This document shows, in pieces, positions 43,665-51,483 of a DNA stretch of 64,000 bases (the first letter of the stretch is position 1; each line of letters begins with the position of its first letter). The stretch comes from CAZVWJ01 sp964631325 (GTDB lineage Bacteria; T1Sed10-126): NCBI GenBank assembly GCA_964631325.1, contig CAZVWJ010000003.1:1-64000 (forward strand), written 5' to 3'. The notes beneath the pieces were generated by a model, which saw only the letters and a list, made by a program, of their open reading frames with translations, was not told where the DNA came from and made no database searches. Position numbers and translations under genes: made by a program.

Positions 43665-44246
43665 ATGTTTCGCAAGGTTAGTATTATGGCACTTGCTGTT
43701 TTTGCGTTGTTCCTTGTTGGTTGCGCTGCCCAACAGGGGGGGAGTGGCGGTAGTGGCGGTTTTCAGTCCGATATTAATGCCCCTGACTGGTATTTAAATC
43801 CACCCCAACGGGAAGGTGCAATTGCAGTGGCAGCCAGCGCAAGGTCCCGACAGATGGAAATTGCCCTGGATCGAGCCCAGTTGCAGGCAAAACGGGATCT
43901 TGCTGCTAATATTCGTTCGACCATTGAAGGCCAGCGTGAGCAGTATATGGAAGAGATTGGTTCCGATGCGAAGGAAGCCAAGATCCGGAAGCAATATCAG
44001 GACTTCTCCCGGGAGATGGTTGCCCAAAAGCTCCAGGGCACCCGGATAGTTGAAAAGGCTATTGTGAAGGAGGACGGCGCTTACCGGGCATTTGTTCTCG
44101 TTGAGCTGACGATGGAGGACATCAAGAAGAAACTCAGCGGCAAGGAAGAACTCAAAACCATGTTCAATGCCCAGCAGTTTGAAAAGGACATGGATAAGAA
44201 CCTCGATAAGCTTCGCGATCGTCGTCAGCAGAAGTTAAGCCAGTAA
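43665..44246 (+). CDS. LPP20-family lipoprotein
   Basis: A 193-residue lipoprotein (lipobox 'LFLVGCAAQ', Cys20, then a Gly/Ser linker). LPP20-type core: 'INAPDWYLNPPQREGAIAVA', 'EIALDRAQLQAKRDLAANIR', 'YRAFVLVELTMEDIKKKL'. It ends in a Lys-rich helix. AAGGAGG precedes the ATG. An intrinsic terminator begins 41 bp after its stop, so the first part of the cluster probably ends here. It is shorter than, and possibly paralogous to, the upstream gene. Confidence 0.82.
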   Translation: MFRKVSIMALAVFALFLVGCAAQQGGSGGSGGFQSDINAPDWYLNPPQREGAIAVAASARSRQMEIALDRAQLQAKRDLAANIRSTIEGQREQYMEEIGSDAKEAKIRKQYQDFSREMVAQKLQGTRIVEKAIVKEDGAYRAFVLVELTMEDIKKKLSGKEELKTMFNAQQFEKDMDKNLDKLRDRRQQKLSQ

Positions 44247-44286
44247 AGAATAATCATTTTCCTGGCTGTTTCTGATAATTGGCATT

Positions 44287-44337
44287 AAAAAACCCCCCGG
44301 TTTCCCTTTCCGGAGACCGGGGGTTTATTTTTTCTGA
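44287..44337 (+). terminator. Rho-independent terminator
   Basis: A strong GC stem (CCCCCGGT at 44294-44301 with ACCGGGGG at 44316-44323), flanked by A-rich sequence on the left and TTTATTTTTTCT on the right. It is the clearest intrinsic terminator of the window and follows the LPP20 lipoprotein gene. Confidence 0.88.
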
Positions 44338-44338
44338 T

Positions 44339-44962
44339 ATGTATAATTATTCGGATTCCGGGCGAAGTTTAATTAGTTTATTTTTTCTCTCGATCTCTGT
44401 ATTTCTGTTTATTTCTCTTCAACCAGCCCAAGCCGCTAAAGTTGATTTACCGAATTGGTTTTTGCAGGGGGGAGACGCCCAAAATGAAGTAACCGCAATG
44501 GGCGAGACAAAATTAAAAGCTCTGTTGAACGGGCTGGGTAGTCTCACCGAGAACCTGGATCCCAACGTGGAAAAGTTGCGCGAAGCATACGGTAATAAAT
44601 TAACCCAGAAATCCACTCGCCTGTTATCCCGTTATCAATTTGGAAAACTGAAAGTTGCCACTCAGACTGAAATTTACCGAAAGGTTACTTCTACTGATGA
44701 AACCCGTACCTTCCAACAAAAAATTGTCAGGGTTTGCTTTCCCGCGGCAGATACTACCTGTAAAGTTTTTTATTACGTGGAAGAGCTTCATGGTGATATA
44801 AGTTCTGTCTGTGAGGTCCGTCCCGACACCTTCAGCAAGAAAAAAATCCTCAAAATTTTAAGAGAATTGTTTAAACAGGCAGGGTTGCAGGTAAAGAGAT
44901 TAGAATCGACCGATTGTCGGTGTTATGCGTTGATTCAGTATGCTGCCTTAAAAGAAGAGTAA
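44339..44962 (+). CDS. Secreted Cys-containing protein of unknown function
   Basis: A 207-residue protein with a signal peptide (hydrophobic 10-28, AQA-AK). 'VDLPNWFLQGGDAQNEVTAM' echoes the start of the LPP20-like neighbours. The second half contains six cysteines (VCFPAADTTCKVFYYV, SSVCEVRP, TDCRCYAL) that could form disulphides. An upstream TTG at 44279 would translate through the terminator hairpin, so I use ATG 44339, which begins right after the T-tract and has no Shine-Dalgarno. Expression may need terminator read-through, or a promoter within the previous gene. No family recognised. Confidence 0.6.
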   Translation: MYNYSDSGRSLISLFFLSISVFLFISLQPAQAAKVDLPNWFLQGGDAQNEVTAMGETKLKALLNGLGSLTENLDPNVEKLREAYGNKLTQKSTRLLSRYQFGKLKVATQTEIYRKVTSTDETRTFQQKIVRVCFPAADTTCKVFYYVEELHGDISSVCEVRPDTFSKKKILKILRELFKQAGLQVKRLESTDCRCYALIQYAALKEE

Positions 44963-45009
44963 TGGCTAAATTTTTTCTCGGTTAGGATTTCTATCTTGAG
45001 GTGATTAAG

Positions 45010-46362
45010 ATGTTTTATTTAAGTGTGGAAAAAAATAGCTTACGTACTTATATTTTGCTTGTGGCTACCTGTTTTCTGGGTACGTTTTTCGGCGGGGTTC
45101 CGGGGCAAGCTGCCGAGAAGAGTGGACTGGAAAAATTTCGTGAACAGCGCCGTCAGGGAATGAAGAAGTTGAAACGCCAGCAGGAAAAAGGAATCGCTGA
45201 TTTAAAGCAGGCTTACGAGGAGTTCTATCAGAAGCGGCGCCAGGCTTTTGAAGAATTCAAGCAAAAATTAAAACAGAAATGGGGTGAGGCTAATACCCGG
45301 CTTCCAGATAAGAAAAAATGGATTTCCTACAGCGAAGATTACAACAAGAGACACGGAGCTGATTTCAAAGCGGGCAACGCTTACGCCGAAGTAATAGTTG
45401 ACAAAAACACGGCAAAAAATAACCCGAAAAAAGTTAAGGCTCAACTTCAGGAACAGGTTAAGAAGTTGGTTACTGACGTGGGAAAAACGGACGATATTGA
45501 GGAGGAAATAGAAAAAAATGAGAAATCTGATACCGGCCAAAAAAGGCCAAAAACAGGAAAAGCTGACAAGAAAACGAAGGAAAAAAAAGAGGCGGTAAAG
45601 CCGGTAAAACCGGAAAGTAAAGGGGAGCAGGAACCGGTGCTGGCCGGACAGGTAAAAACGAAGGATGGCGAAGAGGTTTCAAAAGAAAACGTCGATCAGT
45701 TCGCTGAAGAAGCAACAAAACCGGCGGAAGTTAAGAAAAAAGAAGTTAAGAACGAAAAGGGAGAGAAAAAAGTTATCGTTTCCGTAAAATTTCCACTGGT
45801 TTCGGATCATTTGAGAAAACGGGCAAAAAAGTACCGGGAAGCGGTTCAAAAATATGCCCGGGAATATAAGATTTCGGCCAGCCTGGCGTTTGCAGTGATT
45901 CATACCGAAAGCAGTTTTAATCCGGAAGCTCGCTCACCAATTCCTGCTTACGGATTGATGCAGTTGGTTCCGGAAAGCGGTGCTAAAGATGCTTACCGGC
46001 ACGTATATGGTGAGAAACGCTTGTTGGGTCCGGATTATCTTTATCAACCTGCCAGAAACATCGAACTGGGAATAGGTTACTTACATCTGCTGATGAACGG
46101 TTATCTGGACGGTATCAAAAATAAGCAGAGCCGTATTTATTGTGCCGTCGCCTCTTATAATACCGGGGCCGGGAACCTCGCTAAAACATTTGTTGGTTCC
46201 ACGAACATCCAGCGGGCTGAAAAGGTAATTAACCGGCTTACTCCGGAGGAAGTCTACAGCAAACTGCGCTCCTCGCTTCCCTACGAAGAAACCAAACACT
46301 ACGTAAAGAGAGTTAAAAATCGCCGTCCTAAATACGAAGCCTGGGAAGTAATTTCACGTTAA
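45010..46362 (+). CDS. MltC-like lytic murein transglycosylase
   Basis: A 450-residue periplasmic enzyme. A signal peptide (about 12-34) is followed by an unusually long charged helical stretch (about 35-95, RRQGMKKLKRQQEKG). An MltC N-terminal-like domain ('WISYSEDYNKRHGADFKAGN') and a Lys/Glu linker (about 165-255) follow. The SLT domain carries catalytic Glu in 'VIHTESSFNPEARSP', then 'AYGLMQLVPESGAK' and 'AVASYNTGAGNLAK'. It cleaves glycan strands to 1,6-anhydroMurNAc ends. The start is ATG 45010 behind AGGTGATT. There is no lipobox, unlike E. coli MltC. Confidence 0.88.
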   Translation: MFYLSVEKNSLRTYILLVATCFLGTFFGGVPGQAAEKSGLEKFREQRRQGMKKLKRQQEKGIADLKQAYEEFYQKRRQAFEEFKQKLKQKWGEANTRLPDKKKWISYSEDYNKRHGADFKAGNAYAEVIVDKNTAKNNPKKVKAQLQEQVKKLVTDVGKTDDIEEEIEKNEKSDTGQKRPKTGKADKKTKEKKEAVKPVKPESKGEQEPVLAGQVKTKDGEEVSKENVDQFAEEATKPAEVKKKEVKNEKGEKKVIVSVKFPLVSDHLRKRAKKYREAVQKYAREYKISASLAFAVIHTESSFNPEARSPIPAYGLMQLVPESGAKDAYRHVYGEKRLLGPDYLYQPARNIELGIGYLHLLMNGYLDGIKNKQSRIYCAVASYNTGAGNLAKTFVGSTNIQRAEKVINRLTPEEVYSKLRSSLPYEETKHYVKRVKNRRPKYEAWEVISR

Positions 46363-46377
46363 TGCACTAATTACACG

Positions 46378-46470
46378 CTCTCCAAAAAGGGTCTAAAATC
46401 TCCTCCCCCTTGACCTTTTTCCCCTCACCCTGACCCTCTCCCGCCAGGGGAGAGGGGACTTTTCGGAGAG
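46378..46470. repeat. Spacer repeat R7
   Basis: Inverted ends CTCTCCAAAAAG (46378-46389) and CTTTTCGGAGAG (46459-46470), one mismatch, enclose CCCCTCACCCTGACCCTCTC and CGCCAGGGGAGAGGGG. It separates the envelope cluster from the convergent CDF gene. Confidence 0.65.
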
Positions 46471-46473
46471 GCT

Positions 46474-47346
46474 CTAATTAGAATTTATTGGTTCCAGGTG
46501 AATATATACCCTTTCGACGAGGTCGTGTTCAAGTAAACGCTGGCGCACTTTCTCTTCTTCCGCGTGCAGTTCCTCCAGTGTCTTATTCTTTCCTGCTCTG
46601 AGCACAAACGAAAGGTGAAGGCGTGGCCCTACGTAATGGGTTTTTAACTCAGTCGGCCCGGCAAATTTTGTTTTATTTCTGATAATCTTCTCAAATTCAT
46701 TTTCCAGCTTTCTTTCGGCGGCCTGACCGGTTAAGTGGCCTAAGTTTTCTCGCAGAGTGTCAAAACCGATTTTAAGGATAAGTAGACCGATTACCACGGC
46801 AATAATGGGGTCAAGTATCGCCCAACCGCAGTAGGATGTAATTAGGGCAAAAATAACCGTGGAATCAGCTAATATATCGCCGAACTGATCCTGGCCGATT
46901 GCCAGGAGAGCCGGGGAATTGTTACTTTTACCTGTCGTTTTTAAATGCCAGGCAAGCAGAAATTTCAGGCCAATCGAGCTTAATAAAACAAATAACGAAA
47001 ATCCGGATAATTTAATTTCCTGGCCGTAGAGAAAGGTGCGCAGGGCGTCAAAATGGACGAAAACTCCACTGCCCAGGATGATAAAACCGACGATGACTCC
47101 GACGACCGATTCGTAGCGGTAGTGGCCCTCCGGGTGGTCCGAGTCCGCGGGTTGAATGCTGACCCAGAGGCCAAGATAAAGAATCAGACCGTAGAGAAAA
47201 TCAGCCGTGTTATTAAACCCAACCGAGCGCAGTGAGGCTGAATCTGCCAGAAAACCGGCCCATAACTTTAAAACGGCAAAGACAAGGCTGAGTACCAGCA
47301 GTAAATAAAGCGGCCTTAAAACGGATTTTGAGCGGTTTGAATCCAT
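46474..47346 (-). CDS. Cation diffusion facilitator (CDF) transporter
   Basis: A 290-residue CDF antiporter exporting a divalent metal. Six helices span about residues 10-205, with a cytoplasmic ferredoxin-like C-terminal domain (about 210-290, 'THYVGPRLHLSFVLRAG'). Site residues are NxxxD in TM2 ('SVGFNNTADFLYG') and DxxxD in TM5 ('GQDQFGDILADS'), with 'DSDHPEGHYRYE' between TM2 and TM3. This is not the HxxxD/HxxxD of zinc exporters, so manganese or iron is more likely. It is monocistronic. Confidence 0.88.
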   Translation of the reverse strand: MDSNRSKSVLRPLYLLLVLSLVFAVLKLWAGFLADSASLRSVGFNNTADFLYGLILYLGLWVSIQPADSDHPEGHYRYESVVGVIVGFIILGSGVFVHFDALRTFLYGQEIKLSGFSLFVLLSSIGLKFLLAWHLKTTGKSNNSPALLAIGQDQFGDILADSTVIFALITSYCGWAILDPIIAVVIGLLILKIGFDTLRENLGHLTGQAAERKLENEFEKIIRNKTKFAGPTELKTHYVGPRLHLSFVLRAGKNKTLEELHAEEEKVRQRLLEHDLVERVYIHLEPINSN

Positions 47347-47374
47347 AATTTAAAATTTCCTTTTTATCATATAA

Positions 47375-47520
47375 GTCCACTCTAAGAACTCTCCCCTCCC
47401 CTGGGGGGAGGGGATTAAGGAGAGGGGGATTGGCTTGAATCGCCGATTCACCTCCATCTAAATAACGCGTACGCGTCACAGGCCTTTCCCCATCAAGGGG
47501 GAAGATTTTTTAAAGTGGAT
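47375..47520. repeat. Spacer repeat R8
   Basis: Inverted ends around GTCCACTCTAAGAA and TTTTTAAAGTGGA; the interior holds CTCCCCTCCCCTGGGGGGAG, AAGGAGAGGGGGAT, CCATCTAAATAACGCGTACG and CCCCATCAAGGGGGAAGA. It shares the ACGCGTACG part with R5 on the opposite strand. Confidence 0.65.
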
Positions 47521-47531
47521 TGATCATATTT

Positions 47532-48671
47532 TCAATAAATAAATTTATCGACAGGATAATAACAGAATGACAGGTTCTTCTTAAGGGATTTTTCAATTAT
47601 ATTTTTCTGTTTCCATTTTTTTTTGTAATTTAAGGGGCACAAATTTTCCTGGTCGGTCTTTTTTGTCCAGCCAATTTTTCCCTCTGAAAGAGGACTCAGA
47701 AAGATTAAATCTTCTTGCTTCAGCGGAAGGTCGGCCAGTAATTTAGCGGTTTCCCTTGGGTGTATTTCTGCATATTTCTCTCCTCCTGCTCCCAAAAGCA
47801 CGATAATTCCCAGCTTGATTTTGGCCTCTTTTATAATTTCAACGCTTTTTTTGAACAGGGGAATATCAAAAGGTTTGTTGAGTTTTTCCAGCAACTGACT
47901 ACTGCCGGTTTCCAGGCCCAGGTAAACCCGCTCGAGTCCTAATTTTTTGAATTCTTTCAGCTCCTGTAATTTTTTTTCTTGTGCAAGAAATCCCGAACCA
48001 AAGCAGGCAACCGGTTTTGAGCTTGTAGCTGGGCTTTCTCGCACAGCTTTCAGCGCTCCGGTGATCTTTTCCGCCGGTGCGGCCAGTCCATCTCCGGCTC
48101 CCAGGAAGATGCTGTTAAAATAAGGTAAGGTTGGCCTGAAAAATTCCAGGACATTCTCAAGATGTGTTGAAAAATCCGCTTGATTTTTGACGGTGTAAGA
48201 GGTGTTTTCGTAAAAATCACAGAATCTACACTGGTTATAGGAACAGCCCGTCGTTAATTGCAGAACCAGGCTGCGATAACAGTCCGGCGGAAGAATCGGC
48301 ACTTTTCTGTAGATCCGACTAAACTTTTCCTGGTTAGTTCTGTATTTTTCTTTCGACCAGGGGCCGGGAAAATCATCGATTTTGAACCGGTGCCGGAAAA
48401 ATTGCCAGGCTTCTTGATGAAGCGACTCCAGGCGGTTCCACTTCTGGGGTTCATTTAATGTTTTTACTGGCGGTGTGAGGGTTTTTGTTTTGTTAGCTGG
48501 ATTACTTAAATTTATCTCCTGGAGCTGTCCGTTCCAGCCCCGTTTATATTTGATTTTTCCCTTGAGGGCGGTCCGCAGGAGGCCCCGCCGGTCAAATATC
48601 CAGGAACGGTTGTTATCCGGGTCGGCCCCGGAGATTAAACCCCGTTTGCAATAAATTTTTGAATTATTCAC
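47532..48671 (-). CDS. Radical SAM protein
   Basis: A 379-residue protein with the radical SAM cluster 'TTGCSYNQCRFCDFYENT' (CxxxCxxC, about residues 141-150 region). SAM-contact-like segments follow ('GAGDGLAA', 'GLERVYLGLETGSSQLLEKL', 'KLGIIVLLGAGGEKY'), as in the HemN/Elp3-like branch. The N-terminal 110 residues look like an accessory domain and the C-terminus has scattered Cys. Substrate unknown. GTG 48671 is 6 bases after GGAGG. It is divergent from desulfoferrodoxin across 160 bp. Confidence 0.82.
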   Translation of the reverse strand: MNNSKIYCKRGLISGADPDNNRSWIFDRRGLLRTALKGKIKYKRGWNGQLQEINLSNPANKTKTLTPPVKTLNEPQKWNRLESLHQEAWQFFRHRFKIDDFPGPWSKEKYRTNQEKFSRIYRKVPILPPDCYRSLVLQLTTGCSYNQCRFCDFYENTSYTVKNQADFSTHLENVLEFFRPTLPYFNSIFLGAGDGLAAPAEKITGALKAVRESPATSSKPVACFGSGFLAQEKKLQELKEFKKLGLERVYLGLETGSSQLLEKLNKPFDIPLFKKSVEIIKEAKIKLGIIVLLGAGGEKYAEIHPRETAKLLADLPLKQEDLIFLSPLSEGKIGWTKKTDQENLCPLNYKKKWKQKNIIEKSLKKNLSFCYYPVDKFIY

Positions 48672-48833
48672 CTGTATCCTCCGAATAAATTCACCTGTTG
48701 GCTAAATCTGAAATAATAAACCTTATCATATTTTGTTGAAGGTTACTTTGAAGAAAATTGGTGTTTAAAAATCTCAAGAGATAAGTTATCATTGTTTAGA
48801 ACCAATCAAAAATTATAGAAAGGGTGATTTGTG

Positions 48834-49214
48834 ATGGCTGAACGGCTTGAGGTTTATGAGTGTGAGCTCTGTGACAATGTGGTTACTGTTTTGCGCGGCG
48901 GTATGGGAGAATTAGTCTGCTGTGGACAGCCGATGGAAAAACTTGAGGAACAGACTGCTGATTCATCGACGGAAAAACACGTCCCGGTTATCGAGGCGAC
49001 GGAAGCGGGCTACCGGGTGACAGTGGGCAGTACCCTTCATCCAATGGAAGAAGAACATTACATCGAGTGGATTGAATTGCTCGCGGACGGTGTTTCCTAC
49101 CGGAAGTTTTTACAGCCGGGGGATGAACCGGTAGCGGAATTTGAAATTTCTGCGGACAGCGTCAGTGCCCGTGAATTCTGTAACGTCCACGGACTCTGGC
49201 GAGGTGAGTTATAA
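48834..49214 (+). CDS. dfx: Desulfoferrodoxin (superoxide reductase)
   Basis: A 126-residue two-domain protein. The N-terminal desulforedoxin part carries a rubredoxin-like iron site (CELC ... CC, 'YECELCDNV', 'LVCCGQPM'). The C-terminal part is superoxide reductase with four His and one Cys ('EKHVPVIE', 'GSTLHPMEEEHYIEWIELL', 'REFCNVHGLW'). It reduces superoxide to peroxide without releasing O2, an anaerobe defence. The start is ATG 48834 behind GGGTGATT. Its stop abuts the ferritin ATG. Confidence 0.95.
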   Translation: MAERLEVYECELCDNVVTVLRGGMGELVCCGQPMEKLEEQTADSSTEKHVPVIEATEAGYRVTVGSTLHPMEEEHYIEWIELLADGVSYRKFLQPGDEPVAEFEISADSVSAREFCNVHGLWRGEL

Positions 49215-49736
49215 ATGTTAGAAGCCGAAATGGAACAGGCGTTAAACGACCAGGTAAACGCGGAGCTGTATTCCTCTTACCTGTATTTGTCGATGGCTTC
49301 CTATCTTGCTGAGGAAAACCTGGGTGGTTTTGCAAACTGGATGCGGATTCAGGCCCAGGAGGAAGTTGTCCACGCCATGAAAATCTACGATTACATCCTC
49401 GAACGTGGCGGCCGGGCAGTGATGCAGGCGATCGAACAGCCCGAGATTGAGTGGGATTCGGCGCTGGACGTGGCCGAAACCACCTACGAACACGAGCAGA
49501 AAGTGACGGCAAGTATTAACGACCTGGTTGATCTGGCCGAGGAATTGAGCGACCATGCCACCAAACAGTTTTTGCAGTGGTTTGTCGAGGAACAGGTCGA
49601 GGAAGAGGATTCGGCCGATGAGTTGGTTCAACAGTTGAAGATGGTTGAAGGTGACGCTCGCGGTTTATTAATGCTGGACAAGGAATTGGCACAGCGAGCA
49701 CCATTAGTCCAGATGCCCCAGGAGGAGGCCGAGTAA
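49215..49736 (+). CDS. ftn: Ferritin
   Basis: A 173-residue bacterial non-haem ferritin storing iron as ferric mineral. The ferroxidase residues are visible: 'QVNAELYSSYLYLSMAS', 'QAQEEVVHAMKIYDYI' and 'FLQWFVEEQVEEEDSADEL'. It begins at the base after the dfx stop and uses a GAGGTGAG site inside dfx, so the pair is coupled. It removes the Fe(II) that would feed Fenton chemistry. Confidence 0.95.
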   Translation: MLEAEMEQALNDQVNAELYSSYLYLSMASYLAEENLGGFANWMRIQAQEEVVHAMKIYDYILERGGRAVMQAIEQPEIEWDSALDVAETTYEHEQKVTASINDLVDLAEELSDHATKQFLQWFVEEQVEEEDSADELVQQLKMVEGDARGLLMLDKELAQRAPLVQMPQEEAE

Positions 49737-49737
49737 C

Positions 49738-50226
49738 ATGGGAATTACTTATAGAGCGGAAGAAGTTTTCGAAATGGCCGAACAGATCGAGCGCAACGGC
49801 GCCAAGTTTTACCGGCGTGCGGCCGAGTTAAATTCAGTTCCTGAAAATCAGCAGTTTTTAGAAGAACTGGCCGTGATGGAAGATGACCACCAGGCAACCT
49901 TTGCCGAGATGCGTAAGAGCCTCTCCGGAGTTGAACGAGGCTCAGCCGGTTATGATCCGGACGAAGAGGCTCAACTTTTTCTTGATGCCCTGGCAAACTC
50001 ACATGGCGGTGAAGGTGATCCCGTGGCCGCCCAGGAATTAACCGGGGAGGAGTCCATGGAGGAAATCATCAAGACCGCCATGGACCTGGAAAAGCATACT
50101 ATCCTCTTTTATCGCTCAATTATTGAGAACGTGCCGGCTGAATACGGTGGCGATAAAATAGAGAACATTATTGAGGAAGAGAAATCCCACCTGGTTACTC
50201 TGGCTGGTAAGTTAAAGGAGCTATAG
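49738..50226 (+). CDS. Rubrerythrin-like ferritin-fold protein
   Basis: A 162-residue four-helix protein with two ExxH-type halves: 'EMAEQIERNGAKFYRRAAEL', 'ELAVMEDDHQATFAEM', then 'TAMDLEKHTILFYRSIIENV' and 'NIIEEEKSHLVTLA'. This is the di-iron rubrerythrin domain without the rubredoxin tail. It probably reduces peroxide; the electron donor is unknown. It starts 1 bp after ftn, making dfx-ftn-rbr-like one operon. A GC hairpin follows. Confidence 0.9.
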   Translation: MGITYRAEEVFEMAEQIERNGAKFYRRAAELNSVPENQQFLEELAVMEDDHQATFAEMRKSLSGVERGSAGYDPDEEAQLFLDALANSHGGEGDPVAAQELTGEESMEEIIKTAMDLEKHTILFYRSIIENVPAEYGGDKIENIIEEEKSHLVTLAGKLKEL

Positions 50227-50250
50227 ATTTAAAAGGTAAGTAATTCCGCG

Positions 50251-50278
50251 ACAGACCACCCCGGTTCGGGGTGGCTGT
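50251..50278. terminator. Bidirectional terminator hairpin
   Basis: CCACCCCG (50256-50263) pairs with CGGGGTGG (50267-50274) around a GTT loop, extended by ACAG/CTGT with a bulged A. It lies between the convergent rubrerythrin-like and ferredoxin genes and could stop both transcripts. Confidence 0.75.
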
Positions 50279-50300
50279 AAGCGGTATTTTGTGATTCAGT

Positions 50301-50471
50301 TTAGTTCTGAGAGATAGCCTCGACAGGACAGACCTCAGCACAGGTGCCTGTCTCTTCGCAGACGTCCTGGTCAATCGAGGCGGCTCCGTCGACCATCTCA
50401 ATTGCTCCGACGGGACAACTGTCCACGCAGAGCTCACATCCAGTACACATATCACGGTCAACTTCGTACAT
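50301..50471 (-). CDS. Small ferredoxin with one cysteine of the second cluster replaced
   Basis: A 56-residue clostridial-type ferredoxin on the minus strand, ATG 50471 (AGGAG site) to TAA 50301. The first motif is complete: Cys9, 12, 15, 19 in 'DMCTGCELCVDSCPVGAIE'. The second reads 'DVCEETGTCAEVCPVEAIS': Cys38, 44 and 48 are present but position 41, normally Cys, is Thr. One cluster may therefore be [3Fe-4S] or have another ligand. It could donate electrons to the neighbouring rubrerythrin-like or desulfoferrodoxin proteins; this is inference from position. Confidence 0.92.
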   Translation of the reverse strand: MYEVDRDMCTGCELCVDSCPVGAIEMVDGAASIDQDVCEETGTCAEVCPVEAISQN

Positions 50472-50652
50472 TAAAATCTACTCCTTAACTTTGTAATTTG
50501 TTTCAACTACTTTCAACTAAAGCCTTTAATATTTTATCATACTCGTCAATTAATTCACCAACTTTTCGACTTATCAATCCAATAATTAATCCTCTCCTAA
50601 AGGTTCCGTAGATTGGCGTATTCCGGCAAATAGTCTCCTCCCCTTCCGGTTA

Positions 50653-51138
50653 TCACGCTTCAATTACCTCCCGGGCCATTTCTTCCTCCTCATTCCCGAC
50701 TTTGCTCATAACTTGCCCGATTGTGTTTCCGGCAAAAACCTTACTCATCAGCCCGATATTCATTTTACCCAGGTAGACATCCCCGTTTTTAAGTTCGAAC
50801 ACGGTCCAACTGCAGGGCATCATTGCGCTGACAAAAGCGAACTCGTCGAGAATTTTGGCAGCGTAGGGAGCTTTGCAGATGTGGTAATTCCGAATCCGCT
50901 TAACTGTATCAAATCCTTCTCCCCTTTTTCTCAGTTTTTCGCTAATATCGGCCGGCTCAAGCGGCATGCCCCAGCCTTCGGTTGATTCAACAGCTTCTTC
51001 AACGCGCTCACAAACTTCTTCAAAACTGCCCTCCACTTTTTCCTTTTCCAGCATCAACTTCCGCATAGCTAAAACAAATACCAGTCCCGCGACCACCATC
51101 CCGCCGAGAAATGCCCCAGCAATAATCAACCAGTTCAT
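50653..51138 (-). CDS. Membrane-anchored DUF302 protein
   Basis: A 161-residue protein with one N-terminal membrane helix (about 3-25) and a DUF302 domain ('GSFEEVCERVEEAVESTEGW', 'AYAAKILDEFAFVSAMMPCS'-like region, 'WTVFELKNGDVYLGKMNIGL'). DUF302 proteins are small, fold as dimers and have no settled function; a Cys (in MMPCS) is conserved in some. GGAGGT precedes the ATG. It is preceded by an AT-rich region with a hairpin. Confidence 0.8.
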   Translation of the reverse strand: MNWLIIAGAFLGGMVVAGLVFVLAMRKLMLEKEKVEGSFEEVCERVEEAVESTEGWGMPLEPADISEKLRKRGEGFDTVKRIRNYHICKAPYAAKILDEFAFVSAMMPCSWTVFELKNGDVYLGKMNIGLMSKVFAGNTIGQVMSKVGNEEEEMAREVIEA

Positions 51139-51236
51139 ATTAAAAACCTCCTTAAAATTTTGTAATACCGTAAATTTTTATTGTATTCTATTTATACTTT
51201 CTTATGCAGCGGATCGTGCTTCCTGTTTGACGGATT

Positions 51237-51281
51237 TTTACATTTTCAAGGCTCAGGAGGAGCTGTTCTTGAAAATGTAAA
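51237..51281. terminator. 14-bp hairpin and associated conserved spacer block
   Basis: Perfect arms TTTACATTTTCAAG (51237-51250) and CTTGAAAATGTAAA (51268-51281) with a 17-base loop. Just before it, GGATCGTGCT and CCTGTTTGACGGATTTT recur, on the other strand, at about 58225-58260. The rest of 51139-51483 has no coding frame of note; it should contain promoter sequences for DUF302 on the minus strand. Confidence 0.5.
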
Positions 51282-51483
51282 CCTCGGAACAGTCCGGACT
51301 GGCAGGCTGCCGGAACCAGATTCTGAGTCGAATACTTCCTGAATGAGCTTAGTTGGCCAGACATAATGACGTGATAAAGCTTCAAACGCCGTTTGGGGAA
51401 TGAGTCTCACAGGGAGTATGATACGCTGTTCCGGGGGGAGAAAACAAATAAATGAGATACCTGAGATTAATAGATCCCCTCTT

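Noticed and set aside
44279..44962. TTG at 44279 as the start of the Cys-rich secreted protein
   Set aside because: Translation would run through a strong terminator hairpin and put 20 non-signal-like residues before the signal peptide.
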